From contig CAVWBA010000001.1 in assembly GCA_963753135.1 (NCBI GenBank), positions 496,001 through 560,000 on the forward strand: a DNA stretch of 64,000 nt, written 5' to 3'. Below are positions 34,688 through 44,662 of this stretch, piece after piece. The stretch's first letter is position 1. Each line of letters begins with the position of its first letter. This DNA comes from Roseiarcus sp963753135 (GTDB lineage: Bacteria > Pseudomonadota > Alphaproteobacteria > Rhizobiales > Beijerinckiaceae). The notes below the pieces were generated by a model. The model saw only the letters and a list, made by a program, of their open reading frames with translations. It was not told where the DNA came from and did not search any database. Made by a program: the position numbers and the translations under genes.

Positions 34688-36556
34688 ATGGAGGCGCCGC
34701 CCGCCGCTTCCCTTGCGGGCGCGGGATTTATGCCCCGGTTCAGGACGATCGGCCTCGCTTTGTTTGTCGTCGCCTATGTCGCGGCAACCGCGCTCGTCGC
34801 GCGCTCGGACCTCGGCGTCCAAAGCCTTGTGCTGGTCGCGGCGGTGTTCGGCATTCTCGCCATCAGCCTTGACCTCGTCGCCGGCATGCTGGGCCTCTAC
34901 TCACTCGGCCAGGGAGGCTTCTTCGCGATCGGCGCCTATTTCACGACGATCGTCGTCAACAATCTCGGGTGGAACGCCTTCCTCATCCTTCCGATCGTGC
35001 TTCTGATCGCAGGCCTCATCGGGCTCGCGGTCGGCGCGATGTCGCTGAGGGTCAGTGGCCTCTATTTCGCCATCACCACCTTCATTTTCACCCTCGTGCT
35101 GACCGTTCTTGCTACCGATCTCAAGATCACGGGCGGATTGCAGGGACTGCTCGGCCCCGCCTTTCCTGACTTTCCGCCGAGCCTCGAGGCGCTTGGAACA
35201 CCCGTGGCCTGGTGCGTTATGCTCGCTCTGCTGCTGTGCATCGGCTTTGCCTGGAATATTCGCCGTTCGCCGCTCTATCCGGTGCTCCTGTCAATTCGTG
35301 ACGCGGAGCGCTTCGCGGAGGCGGCGGGCGCGCGCACTTCGCTCATCAAAATCGGGGTCTTCGGAGTCTCCGCCGCCATGGCTGGCGGCGCGGGATGGCT
35401 GTTCTCGTTTCTCGGCGTCGTTTCGCCCGGGCAATTTGATTGGTCGGTGTCGCTAAACATTCTGGTCATGGTGCTGATCGGCGGCATCAACACGACCCTG
35501 GGGCCGGTGATTGGCGCGGCCTTCGTTTCGATGTTCCCTGCGCTCGTCAACATCAACCCCTGGCTGCAGGAGATGGTCTATGGGGCGCTCTCGATCCTGG
35601 CGGTGACCCTGCTTCCGGGCGGCGTGATGAGTTTCGTGAAGCGCGTCGCGGCGCTCGTGGGAGGCGCGCCGGGGCAAGCGGAGTTTGCCGCGTCGGACGT
35701 CGATCGCGCAGCGGCGCCCGTGGAGGCCGGCCTCTTCCGCAAGTTCGCCCGCGAAAGCGCGGGCGCGGCGGAAGTACCCGGCGCCGAGGCTGAATACGCG
35801 GTCGAGTGCCGCGGGGTCCAGTTCAGTTACGGGACCGGCCTCATGGTGCTGCGCAACGTCGACCTTAAGGTGAAGCGCGGCGACATTCATGGGCTCATCG
35901 GGCCGAACGGATCAGGCAAGAGCACGCTCGCCAACGTGATCGCTGGCCGTCTGCAGCCGCTCGCCGGCGCGACGCTGATCAAGGGAGTGCGCGTCGACGG
36001 CGCTTCGCCGAGCAAGCGCGCCGCGCTCGGCATGCGTAGGACATTTCAGGCGGCCGAGCTCGTGCGTGAGTTGACTCCGATCCAGAACGTGATGGTCGGT
36101 CTGTTCAACCTCAAGCCGCGCATTATTGAGCGGGCGGCGTTCTGGCCGCTTCTGCCGTCCGGCCGGCGCGACCTCGCTTGGATGGAGGGGCGATCGCGCG
36201 AAGCTCTTGAAATGGTCGGCGCGGGCGCGTGGGTCGGACGGGCGGTCGGCGATGTTCCGCATGGCGTCGAGCAATTGACCCAGCTCGCCTCCGTCTGCGT
36301 CGCGGGCCCTGACATCATTATCCTTGACGAGCCGGCGACGGGCCTCTCCGCGCGCGAGGTCGATCATCTCGCCGATATCCTCACCCATCTCAAAGGGCAC
36401 GGCGTCACAATGATCATCATCGAGCACCAGACGCGGTTCCTGTTTCCCCTCTGCGATCGGGTTACCGTGCTCAACGCCGGCGAAGTGATCCTCACCGGGA
36501 CGGCGGATGAAGTCCGCGCGCATCCGGTCGTCCGGCAGGTCTATTTGGGCGAATGA
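34688..36556 (+). CDS. LivM-LivG fusion: permease plus ATPase
   Basis: A 622-residue fusion. Residues about 15-325 form a LivM permease ('FGILAISLDLVAGMLGLYSLGQGGFF', 'MVLIGGINTTLGPVIGAAF'). After a linker of about 50 residues comes a LivG ATPase with Walker A GPNGSGKST, 'MRRTFQAAELVRELT', a divergent signature 'VPHGVEQLTQLA' and 'IILDEPATGLSAREVDH'. The start is GTG 34673 or ATG 34688; GGAG lies just before the latter. Its stop overlaps the ATG of the last ATPase gene (ATGA). Such fusions occur in other proteobacterial HAAT systems. Confidence 0.85.
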   Translation: MEAPPAASLAGAGFMPRFRTIGLALFVVAYVAATALVARSDLGVQSLVLVAAVFGILAISLDLVAGMLGLYSLGQGGFFAIGAYFTTIVVNNLGWNAFLILPIVLLIAGLIGLAVGAMSLRVSGLYFAITTFIFTLVLTVLATDLKITGGLQGLLGPAFPDFPPSLEALGTPVAWCVMLALLLCIGFAWNIRRSPLYPVLLSIRDAERFAEAAGARTSLIKIGVFGVSAAMAGGAGWLFSFLGVVSPGQFDWSVSLNILVMVLIGGINTTLGPVIGAAFVSMFPALVNINPWLQEMVYGALSILAVTLLPGGVMSFVKRVAALVGGAPGQAEFAASDVDRAAAPVEAGLFRKFARESAGAAEVPGAEAEYAVECRGVQFSYGTGLMVLRNVDLKVKRGDIHGLIGPNGSGKSTLANVIAGRLQPLAGATLIKGVRVDGASPSKRAALGMRRTFQAAELVRELTPIQNVMVGLFNLKPRIIERAAFWPLLPSGRRDLAWMEGRSREALEMVGAGAWVGRAVGDVPHGVEQLTQLASVCVAGPDIIILDEPATGLSAREVDHLADILTHLKGHGVTMIIIEHQTRFLFPLCDRVTVLNAGEVILTGTADEVRAHPVVRQVYLGE

Positions 36557-37296
36557 GGGCTCGACCAATGATGAACAGCCAAAGTCTAGCGCTCGAGGTC
36601 ACGGCTCTCTCCGCGGGCTATGGCCGCTTCGACGTCGTGCACGACATTGCGCTGAAAGTCGGCGCAGGCGAAGCCGTCGCCCTGCTTGGACCCAACGGCG
36701 CCGGCAAGACGACCGTGCTCAAGGCGATCATGGGCCTGGTCAGTCAACGGCGCGGTTCGATCCGGGTGGCTGGCGAAGATGTTTCGGCCTTTCCGGCGCA
36801 TCAAGTGGCGCGCGGCTTCGCCGCGATTGCGCCTGAGGGGCGCCGTCTTTTTCTCGACCAGACCGTCGAGGACAATCTCTTGCTTGGAGGTCTGCATCTG
36901 CGTCGCGACCGCGGACGCCTGCAAGCTTTGTTGAAATCGGTCTACGACCTGTTCCCGGTCCTTTACGAGTACCGCCGGCGCCTCTCGTCTTACCTCAGCG
37001 GCGGCGAGCAGCAGATGGTTGCGATCGGGCGCATGTTGATGAGCGATCCGAAGGTGATGCTGCTCGATGAGCCCTCGGTGGCGCTGTCGCCGGTCGCTGT
37101 CGGCGTCATGGTGGATGCGCTGCTCAAACTGCGGCAGCGCGGGGCCTCGCTTCTGTTGGTCGAACAGCGGATCGACGTCGCGGTGCGCGTTTGCGACCGC
37201 CTTTACGTGATGACCCACGGCGCCATCGTCGATGAAATGACGCCCGACGACGTCCGCAACGAAGGCCTCTCGATCATCAACAAATATCTGGGGTGA
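36553..37296 (+). CDS. Liv-type ABC ATPase, LivF family (second system)
   Basis: ATPase of 247 residues (or 242 from the ATG at 36568). Walker A is GPNGAGKTT, the signature is LSGGEQQM, and Walker B is 'VMLLDEPSVALSP', where LivF usually has 'EGLAP'. The first ATG (36553) overlaps the upstream stop as ATGA. A GAGG at 36556 would fit the internal ATG 36568 better. It completes a LivH/LivMG/LivF transporter served by the divergent binding protein at 32023. Confidence 0.9.
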   Translation: MRARPMMNSQSLALEVTALSAGYGRFDVVHDIALKVGAGEAVALLGPNGAGKTTVLKAIMGLVSQRRGSIRVAGEDVSAFPAHQVARGFAAIAPEGRRLFLDQTVEDNLLLGGLHLRRDRGRLQALLKSVYDLFPVLYEYRRRLSSYLSGGEQQMVAIGRMLMSDPKVMLLDEPSVALSPVAVGVMVDALLKLRQRGASLLLVEQRIDVAVRVCDRLYVMTHGAIVDEMTPDDVRNEGLSIINKYLG

Positions 37297-37359
37297 GCGG
37301 CCGGCGCGCCTCGTCTCTGCATAGTGTGAGGTCGGTCGAGGAGCGCTAAAGAGGCGAAC

Positions 37360-37388
37360 GGCCCCGCGCAGGAATTCCGCACGGGGCC
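37360..37388 (+). terminator. GC hairpin after livF-like gene
   Basis: GGCCCCG (37360-37366) pairs with CGGGGCC (37382-37388), with partial pairing inside the loop. No T-run follows, so it may be a factor-dependent or mRNA-stabilising end rather than a classical terminator. Confidence 0.35.
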
Positions 37389-37486
37389 AACGGCGCCGTG
37401 GGGTGGGAGACCGGCGCGCGTCCCGTTCACAACTTCGTGATCGGATCTTTGTTCCGGGGTCAAAGCCGAAAACCCCGCGCCCGGGC

Positions 37487-38168
37487 TTATGCGGGCTCCA
37501 TCCCATGACGCCGCTTAGCATCGCCAGTTTCAAGAGACGCCAGATAGGCGACGAACGCGCGGGCGGCCTCTCGATTTTGCGAATTTATCGATATTCCAGC
37601 CGAGAACACGGTCACGGCCTGAATTTCTGGCGGGAGAGGACCCCGCGATCTCAATTCCCGGTTGGTCGATGAGCTCGCTGAGTTGCTGAAAGCCGAGATC
37701 GGCTTCGCCATTCGCGACCAGCGTCGCCACCGGCATGCCCGGCGGAGCCACGAGCGCGCGCGTCAGCGGCACGCCCCATTTCTCGCACAAAGCCTTCAGG
37801 TGGTCGCCGCTCGGGCCGGTCGAGTAGCAGATCTTTCGCGCACCCAGCATCGCCTGCTTGACCGCCTGCTCATCCGCGACGCTGGGCGGGGCTGAGCCCG
37901 TCCGGACCGCAATGCCGATCTCCGATCGCGCGAAGTCTCTCGTATCGCCCTTCGCGAGATGGCCTTCCGCCTCCAAGGCGCTCATGATTTTGGACGCCAG
38001 GACGACGATATCCGTCGCCTCGCCGGCCCGCACCAATTTCGCCGCCTCCACGCCGCCCATCGAACGGATTTCGACCCGCGCGCCGGTCTGCGACTCGTAG
38101 GCCTGCGCCAAGTCCGCCAAAATGCGCCGGGTCGCCATCGAAGAGAGACCGGTGAGCCGCGCGCTCAT
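37487..38168 (-). CDS. ModA-like substrate-binding domain protein, no signal peptide (frameshifted)
   Basis: A type 2 binding-protein fold like molybdate-binding ModA, about 226 residues. 'SSMATRRILADLAQAYESQTG', 'MGGVEAAKLVRAGEATDIVV', 'CYSTGPSGDHLKAL' and 'GEADLGFQQLSELI' match the family. An extra base at 37640 breaks 'EIAG/PLPPEIQAVTVFSAGI'; joined, the protein ends 'AYLASLETGDAKRRHGMEPA'. The start at 38168 gives MSARLTGLSS, with no hydrophobic leader, so it would stay in the cytoplasm. No permease or ATPase is adjacent. Cytosolic ModA-like proteins of this kind are common in Rhizobiales, with no role I know of. Confidence 0.75.
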
Positions 38169-38420
38169 GGGCGCAGCCAAGGCAGGACATCGAGGGGTAA
38201 AACGGTCGTTTGGAACGCGCAATTCATTTGGAGGCGGCTCGCTCCCTGACCCGTGGCGGGCAAGTTCTGTCGCGAGCGATATGAGCCGGGGGCGAGCCTG
38301 CAGCAAATGTCCAGCCGAGCGGGCCGACAAGGTTGCGAATCGCACGCTGGCGCCCGCGCCGATCAATCACTATTGAGATGCGCGCCGTTTTCACGGTCGC
38401 GCTGACGCGCCGAGCGACCA

Positions 38421-39351
38421 ATGCCGGATTCAACAATAAGTTCTGGCTCCATCGCCTTTCTCGGCTTCGGCGAGGCTGCGCAAGCCTTTCTCGCCGGCTG
38501 GCGCAGCAACGCGGACTTCAAGGCGCGCATTTGCGCCTATGACATCAAGACCAACTCGCCCGATTCCGAAGTGCGGACTGCGAAGCGGGCCGATTATGCG
38601 GCAGCGAAGGTGCTCGGCGCTTCGACCGCGGCCGAGGCGGTGACGGGGGCCGAAGCGGTCTTTTCCGTCGTCACCGCCGACCAGGCGCACGAAGCGGCGA
38701 TCGCGGCTCTGCCCGGCCTCGCCAAAGGCGCGTTCTTCTTCGACTGCGATTCCTGCGCGCCGCAAACCAAGTCCCGCACCGCTCAAGAGGTCGAGGCCGC
38801 GGGCGGGCGTTATGTCGACGTCGCGGTGATGGCGCCGGTCCATCCGCGCCTGCACCGGACGCCGCTTCTTGATCAGCGGCCCGCATGCCGAAGCTGCTGC
38901 CGCGGCGCTTGCGTCTCTCGGCATGTCGGCGAAGATCCACGAGGGTCCGGTCGGCGCCGCTTCAGCCGTCAAGATGATCCGCTCCGTCATGATGAAGGGG
39001 CTTGAGGCGCTGGTCTGCGAATGTGTGCTGGCCGGACGAAAAGCGGGCGTCATCGAAACCGTGCTCGATTCGCTCGACGACACCTATCCCGGCTTCGACT
39101 GGAGGAAGCGCTCGGCCTATATGCTGGAGCGGGTGATGACCCACGGGCTCAGGCGGGCGGCGGAAATGCGCGAGGTCGCGCTGACCGTCGATCTCCTCGG
39201 CCTCAAGGGCGAGATGTCGCGCGCCTGCGTCGACTGGCAACAGGCGATTGGCGAACTCGGTTTGCGGACGAGCGCGGCCGAGGCCGCCGACTATCGTGTT
39301 CTGGCCGACCGGCTTCTCGCCGCGCTTGATCCCGCCGCCCGTGAAGGCTAA
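38421..39351 (+). CDS. NAD-binding dehydrogenase, DUF1932 type (frameshifted)
   Basis: A 6-phosphogluconate-dehydrogenase-like protein of about 309 residues. The N-terminal Rossmann segment 'SIAFLGFGEAAQAFLAGW' contains GxGxxA; the middle has 'VVTADQAHEAAIAA' and 'YVDVAVMAPVHPRL'. A C-terminal DUF1932 helical domain ('KMIRSVMMKGLEALVCECVL') follows. One extra T near 38869 shifts the frame; corrected it reads 'TPLLISGPHAEAAAAAL'. It probably oxidises a beta-hydroxy acid. It stands alone between a divergent ModA-like gene and sspB. Confidence 0.8.
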
Positions 39352-39437
39352 GCGGCCGCGGAAACCGCGTCGGAGCAAAGGGCGATCCGTTGCAAGGCCG
39401 GAAACCCTCGGCTAAATGTAAGGCTTCGAGCTTGTTC

Positions 39438-39989
39438 ATGGCGACCGATCTCATCCGCTACGATCTTCTGGTGCAGGACGCGCTGCGCTCCGTGGTGCGC
39501 AAAGTTCTTGCTGACACGGCGCGCAACGGGCTCGTCGGCGACCACCATTTCAATATCGCGTTCAAAACCCAGGCGCCGGGCGTGGTCGCGCCGCCCGCGG
39601 TCAAACAGCGCTTCCCCGATGAGATGTCGATCATCCTGCAACATGAGTTCTGGGACCTCATCGTCACCCATGACGCATTCGAGGTCAGCCTGAACTTCTC
39701 CCGCAAGCCCGAGCGGTTGACCGTGCCGTTCGATTCGATCACCGGCTTCACCGACCCGTCTGTTCCCTTCGGATTCAAGCTCGAGCCGCGCGTGTCGGAG
39801 CCAGCCGGGCGGGCGCCGGCAGCCGAGGAGGAAAAGGGGATCCGGAGCTCAGCCCCGACCAAGCCAACGCCAGTTAAGCCGTCCGCTGAGCGCGCTCCCG
39901 CTCCGAAGTCCGCTCGAGATCCGGAAAAGCCGCCGGAGCCCGCGGGCGAAACGAAGGTCGTGTCGATCGACGCCTTCCGCAAAAAATAG
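39438..39989 (+). CDS. sspB: SspB-type ClpXP adaptor
   Basis: A 183-residue protein of the alphaproteobacterial SspB family (DUF1321-type). The substrate-binding domain covers residues 1-125 ('IRYDLLVQDALRSVVRKVL', 'HHFNIAFKT', 'MSIILQHEFWDLIV', 'IPFxxI'-like 'VPFDSITGFTDPSVPFGF'). A long Pro/Ala/Lys linker leads to the ClpX-docking tail 'VVSIDAFRKK'. ATG 39438 begins the conserved MATDLIRYD. It delivers ssrA-tagged proteins to ClpXP. DUF4169 and ribbon-helix-helix genes follow, as in many relatives. Confidence 0.88.
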   Translation: MATDLIRYDLLVQDALRSVVRKVLADTARNGLVGDHHFNIAFKTQAPGVVAPPAVKQRFPDEMSIILQHEFWDLIVTHDAFEVSLNFSRKPERLTVPFDSITGFTDPSVPFGFKLEPRVSEPAGRAPAAEEEKGIRSSAPTKPTPVKPSAERAPAPKSARDPEKPPEPAGETKVVSIDAFRKK

Positions 39990-39999
39990 GGGCGTTCGC

Positions 40000-40197
40000 G
40001 TGCCCGAGATCGTCAATCTGCGTCGAGCGCGAAAGTTGAAGGAGCGCGAGCGTCAGCAAGCGGAAGCCGCTCAAAATCGCGCTGTCTTTGGCCGCTCGAA
40101 GGCCGAGAAGCGTCTCATCGAGAGCGAGCGCGCGCTCGCCGAGGCCAACCTCGACGCCCGCCGCCTCGCAAAGCCCGATGGCGATCGAGAGCCCTGA
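40000..40197 (+). CDS. DUF4169 family small protein
   Basis: A 65-residue highly charged helical protein. 'MPEIVNLRRARKLKERERQQ' is characteristic of DUF4169, always found beside a ribbon-helix-helix gene in alphaproteobacteria as far as I know. It starts at GTG 40000, 10 bases after sspB. Its 3' end overlaps the start of the ribbon-helix-helix gene by 20 bases. Function unknown; probably a partner of that DNA-binding protein. Confidence 0.82.
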   Translation: MPEIVNLRRARKLKERERQQAEAAQNRAVFGRSKAEKRLIESERALAEANLDARRLAKPDGDREP

Positions 40198-40445
40198 CGC
40201 GCGCGTCATCAAGCGCTCGCTCGTCATCGCCGGACATCGAACGAGCGTTTCCCTCGAGGATGCGTTTTGGCGGCGGCTGCGCCGTATCGCGGCCGAGCGT
40301 GGCCTGTCCCTCAATCGCCTCGCGGCGATGATCGACGCCTCGCGCGGCGGCGCCAATCTGTCATCGGCCATCCGGGTGTTCGTGCTCGAGGCCGAAGGCG
40401 CGAGGTCGCCCCGCCCGGGGGGCGACGGCGCATTCCAATCAGTAG
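40178..40445 (+). CDS. Ribbon-helix-helix domain protein (frameshifted tail)
   Basis: 'VIKRSLVIAGHRTSVSLEDA' followed by 'FWRRLRRIAAERGLSLNRLA' is the ribbon-helix-helix domain family that pairs with DUF4169. ATG 40178 lies inside the DUF4169 gene. In the raw sequence the frame runs on, antisense to asmA, to 41023, which is implausible. One G fewer in the G6 run at 40417-40422 would end the protein at TAG 40443-40445 after about 88 residues, the usual size. Probably a small DNA-binding regulator. Confidence 0.75.
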
Positions 40446-43400
40446 AGCTTGCCTGGCTCCGGGTCGACTTGCGTCGGGCGCGCCTTGGGCCTCGGCGGGG
40501 GCGTGGGGGCAGCAGGGCTCGGCCCATTGGCGCCGACTTGGTCGCTCTTTGGCGCGGGAGCGGGCCCGAACGGCGCCGTTGTCGCTTGCCCGCCTTCCCC
40601 GCCCTTCGCCCCGTCGGCGCCGTCCGCTGCGCCCTTCTCCTCCTCGGCTTTCGGCGCCGCGGCGTCTTCCGCCGCCCTCTTCGCCGCCTCGGCCGCGGCC
40701 GCCTTGTCCGCTTCCTCGAGCGCGCGCAAATGATCGGCTTGGCTCTTCAGGCGCGATTGTTCGCTTTCCCAATCCTGGATCTCTTGCTGCCTTCGATCCA
40801 TGAACCGCTCGCCCTTGAGGCGCCGGTTGAAGAAGGCGCGCTCGCGAATGTCGGCTTCCAGCGTGGAAATGCGATCGCTCTCCCGCGCGATCGCCTGGGC
40901 GGCGAGCGCCGCGGAAAGGGAGCTGACGTCGATCTGTCGCTTCGGCGCGTCCAAAGCATTGTCGACCGTCACCGCCGCGCTCGGCGGCGGTCCCGACCAG
41001 AACTTCAAATCGCTGGCCGATGAGGTGAGCGTAAAGCGCGCCTGGGTCGTGAGCGTGCGCAGATCGAGATCGGCGCTCAGCGTCCCTTGTCCCTCAGGAA
41101 TCTTGATCGGGCCGATCTTCATAACCCCCGCGCTGAGCGAGAGCGGCGCCGATCCGTCGGGGATCGCCAGCGGCGCCCGATTGAGCTCCTTGCCGAAGGC
41201 GAAGGCGATATTGGTCTCATCCAAGGGCGCGTCAGGGATCTGCGACTTGGCGACGACGCGATCGAGGGCGGCGGGATCGTTTCGCGCGAGCGCCGCGCCG
41301 GCGAAGGTCACGGTCCCGGAGCCGGCAAGCCCGTTGATCAGCGCCGCGGGGCTTCGCCCGGTCGAAGCGAAATCGAGCGCAGCGCCGATGCGGCCCGAGA
41401 ATCCGGTTCGGTCGAGCGCGACCGAGTTCGAGCGCGAGGGCGCCGGCCAGCGTGACATTGTCCGCGTCGCGACGCAGCGTCGCATGGCCAGACGCGTCCC
41501 CGCCTGCGATCCGCATCGCGAAGTCGTCAAGATCGAGCCTGCCTCTATCAACGCGAAGCGTCGTCGTGAAATCGCGCGCCGTCAGGGCCTCGGCCAAGTC
41601 GAGGGTTCCGACCCTGAGCTTTATGGCGGCGGACGGAGGGCGCAGCGGCGGGGGCGCGAACCTCACGTCTGACCAGCGCGCCGCGGTCCGTCCCGGCTGG
41701 GGCGGTCCGAGCGCAAGCGCCAGAGCGCCGCCGAGCGGCATCCGTTCGACCGTCAGCTGGCCCTCGATCGCCGCCGGCGCGGACGCCGGCGGCTTCGCAG
41801 GCGCGGCCCCCGAGCCGACCGCTTCCTCTGCGCGAGCAATCTCGGCGCTCGCCTCGGGCGCGATCTCAAGCGGCTTCACGGGCTGAAACGTAAGATCGCC
41901 GCTCGCCTTGACCCCGGCAATTGTCGCGGCGAGCCGCGAGAAACTCCATCGCTCGCCGCGCAGGGTAGCGTCAAATCCGATATCGGCGGGACCGAGCGCG
42001 CCGCCATTGGCGGGCGCAAGGCCAAGAGCGACGGCAAGCGGGGCGAGGTTCGGCGACTTGGCCTTGGCGGAGCCAAACAGCTTCGCGTCGTCGCTCGCCG
42101 CGTCAGGCAGGAAGCGGCCGCGCCACGCGAGCTCGGCGCCTGCAAGCTGCGAGGTCGCGTCGACGTCGTAGCCCTTCTCCCAGCCCCCGTTCGCATTGAC
42201 TGAGATTCGGGCATGGCCCCCTCCGGAGGTTGGCGTGTGCACCCCAAGCTGGCGCAGCAGCGCGCCGGAGTTTGGGGAATCGAGACTGACGGTCAGAGCG
42301 CGCCCGGAATCGTTCGGCCGAGGATCGAGAGTCACCGAGAATTGCGTTTCACCCGCCGATCCATTGGCCCTGAGCGAATCGATGGCCGGAACCCCGTTCG
42401 CGTCCGCCGCCCCGCCATGCGCGCCGAAGGTCAGCGCCGCCGGCGACAGCTCGGCCGCCCGCTCGACCAGCATCCGGCTCCAGTCGCTGGGCGCCACACG
42501 CGAAACCAGCACCGCGAAATTGTGCAGCCGGTCAGCTCGCAAGTGGCCCGTCGCCGCAGTGGAGTCGGGGCCGATCGCGCCCTCGATATCGAAAGAGGCT
42601 CCATCCAGGCCGGCGACGCTCAGGCGTTTGAGCGCGACGTTCGGCCCGGTCTTTGTCACGTTCAGCGCCAACGAGCCGCTGTCGATCTGCGCTTCGCCGA
42701 CGCGAGCGATATGCAGCGAGCCGGCTCTCAGCGACAGCGAGAGGTCAAGATCGCCGATCAGGTTCCCCGCCGCGAGGCTCGGCAACCCGTCAACGTCGAG
42801 CGAATCGCTGGCGAGATCCACATCGAGCCGGCCCGGTAGACCGCCACCGCCGGGCCCTTTGAAGGCAAGCGCGCCCGTCAGCGTCGAGCGGTCCAGCGCC
42901 AGCTTGAGATTGCGGCCCGAAAATCCGGCTGGCGACGCTTCCACCGCCCCCGATAGCGACACGTTACGATAAGGGAGCGCATCGGCAAAAGCGGCGACAT
43001 TGGCCATAGCCGGCGGCGCGCCCAGAGCCGCCCAATCGCGCAGGAGCGCGAAGTCCGCGCTTGAAAAAGCAACATCGCCACGGAACTTGGCCCCTGCGCC
43101 GGTCTCCAGGTCGCCGTCCACGCGCAGGCGGCTTTGCTCCGGAAGGCCGAGGTTGAAACTGAGATTAAGCGGCGCGCCTGGAGCAGCCTTCAGCTTCGCG
43201 CTGGCGTCGGGCAGCGTCTGCGCCCCAAGGATGATCTGCTGGGCGGTGGCCTCAGCGTCGATCACCGCCTCATTCTCACGGCCCTGGAGCGCGGTCGATA
43301 CAATGCGAGTGATCAGGGTCACGGCGCGCGCGGGCGCGACCCCGTCCTCGCCCTTGCGGCGCATGAGCGAATCGACATTGACCTGTTTGGCCCTCAGCGC

Positions 43401-44303
43401 CACGCTGACTTGGGCGGGCGAGCCGAAGACGAGTTTGGCGTCCCCATCCGCCCTGATCCCTCGCTCCTCAGGTCCTAAACGAAATTCCGCCTGGCGAAGG
43501 GCCGCCTGGCCCAAATCGGCAGTCAGGGGCCCTGCGATCCGCCAAGGGATCGGCCCATCCTCGCCAGGCGCCGCGCCGGTCAACGTGGCGGCGCCGGCGA
43601 ACCGAAGGCCGCCAAGCCCGGCGGACGGGTCGCCCTCGAGCGTGCCGTCGAATTCCGCGGCCGGCCAACCTGGCCCCGCGTCAACCCCGAGCCGGAGGGG
43701 CGTCCCATCCGGCCCAGGTTTTTCCGAGGCGAGCCTGAAGACAACGGGAGCATTGTCCGGGCCGTCGAATTTGCCGCTTAGGCGCGTGGGTCCGCCGAGC
43801 GACGGCGCAGCCGCATCGATCTCGACGCCGGATATCTCGGCGCCGGCGGTTGCGCCGACGATCCTCACCCGCCCAGCCCGCACGCTCAGACGGTCGAACC
43901 CGGTCGAGTGGAGCCCCGCCATCCGAAGAGGCGGCAGCTTGAGCGCGCCGTCCGGTCCGCGCGTCAGGGTCAGAACGGGCTTCTCGAGACGAATGTCGGA
44001 AAACCGGATCTGCCCGCTCGGAAGCTTGACCAGCTCCAGCTCCAGCCGCGCCGAGGCGAACGAGAGCTTCGCCCCATCCCGGCCCGGCGCGCTGACCATG
44101 CCCTCGCCCAGCGCGAGATAGGGCGTCGGCAGCAGCCTGAGTTCAACCGGCCCGTTCAGGGAGACGTTCGCGCCCGTGACGGCGCTGAGCCGCGACTCGA
44201 TCTCACCGCGCTGCGAGGACCAGTCGATGAGATACGGCGCCACCAGCGCAACCGACATCACGGCGACAAGCGCGACCGCGACGATGGTCAGGATAGTGCG
44301 CAC
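40439..44303 (-). CDS. Giant AsmA family protein (frameshifted)
   Basis: AsmA/TamB-superfamily envelope protein of about 1,288 residues. A single N-terminal membrane anchor (residues 1-27, 'ILTIVAVALVAVMSVALVAPY') is followed by 'LSAVTGANVSLNGPVELRLLP', the AsmA N-terminal domain, then long repetitive beta-rich regions ('GRNLKLALDRSTLTGALAFKG'). The C-terminal 150 residues include a coiled coil ('RLKSQADHLRALEEADKAAA') and an Ala/Pro-rich tail. An extra base at 41427 ('GAGTTCG') splits the gene; joined, it reads '...TLAGALALE(S)VALDRTGFSGRI'. Relatives bridge inner and outer membranes and are linked to lipid transport. It overlaps the end of the ribbon-helix-helix gene. Confidence 0.82.
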
Positions 44304-44662
44304 TAGGAAACGACTTCCACTTCGCCTCGACGAGCTGCCGCGGCAACGATTCGGCGTGCTTCGCGGTTAAAAATGCCGCGAAAGTATGACCATGACAATA
44401 AAAGCGGCGTCATGGGGTTTGCGCTACCGCACAGGCCAGCGAGGATTGGCCTTGCGATTTGGGTGGCCAACCCTCCGACATGTCGCATAGTCCACAGCCT
44501 ATATGTTCCATGAGCTTATGTTTTGGCGGCCCTATTCTGGCGCAGGGCGCAGGCCGTATCGACCAACGTCGAACGTGTTGACGGCGCGGGCCGAAGGCTT
44601 GACATTGGCCGCCAAGGCGCAAACCCCGGGTCGGGCGCGCTGCGATACGGGAGGCGATCCCC
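44304..44662. promoter_or_regulatory. Divergent intergenic region asmA / acyl-CoA dehydrogenase
   Basis: 359 bases, slightly AT-richer near 44370-44400 ('AAAATGCCGCGAAAGTATGACCATGACAATAAA'). It must carry promoters in both directions. I see no credible gene; the 61-codon minus-strand frame at 44303-44488 has no ribosome binding site or recognisable content. Confidence 0.4.

Noticed and set aside
40446..41023. Continuation of the ribbon-helix-helix frame for 290 codons
   Set aside because: Antisense to asmA, Arg/Pro-rich and explained by one extra G in the run at 40417-40422.
42196..44121. Several long plus-strand frames opposite asmA
   Set aside because: Ser/Pro/Arg-rich translations with no start signals; the minus-strand AsmA protein explains the coding bias.
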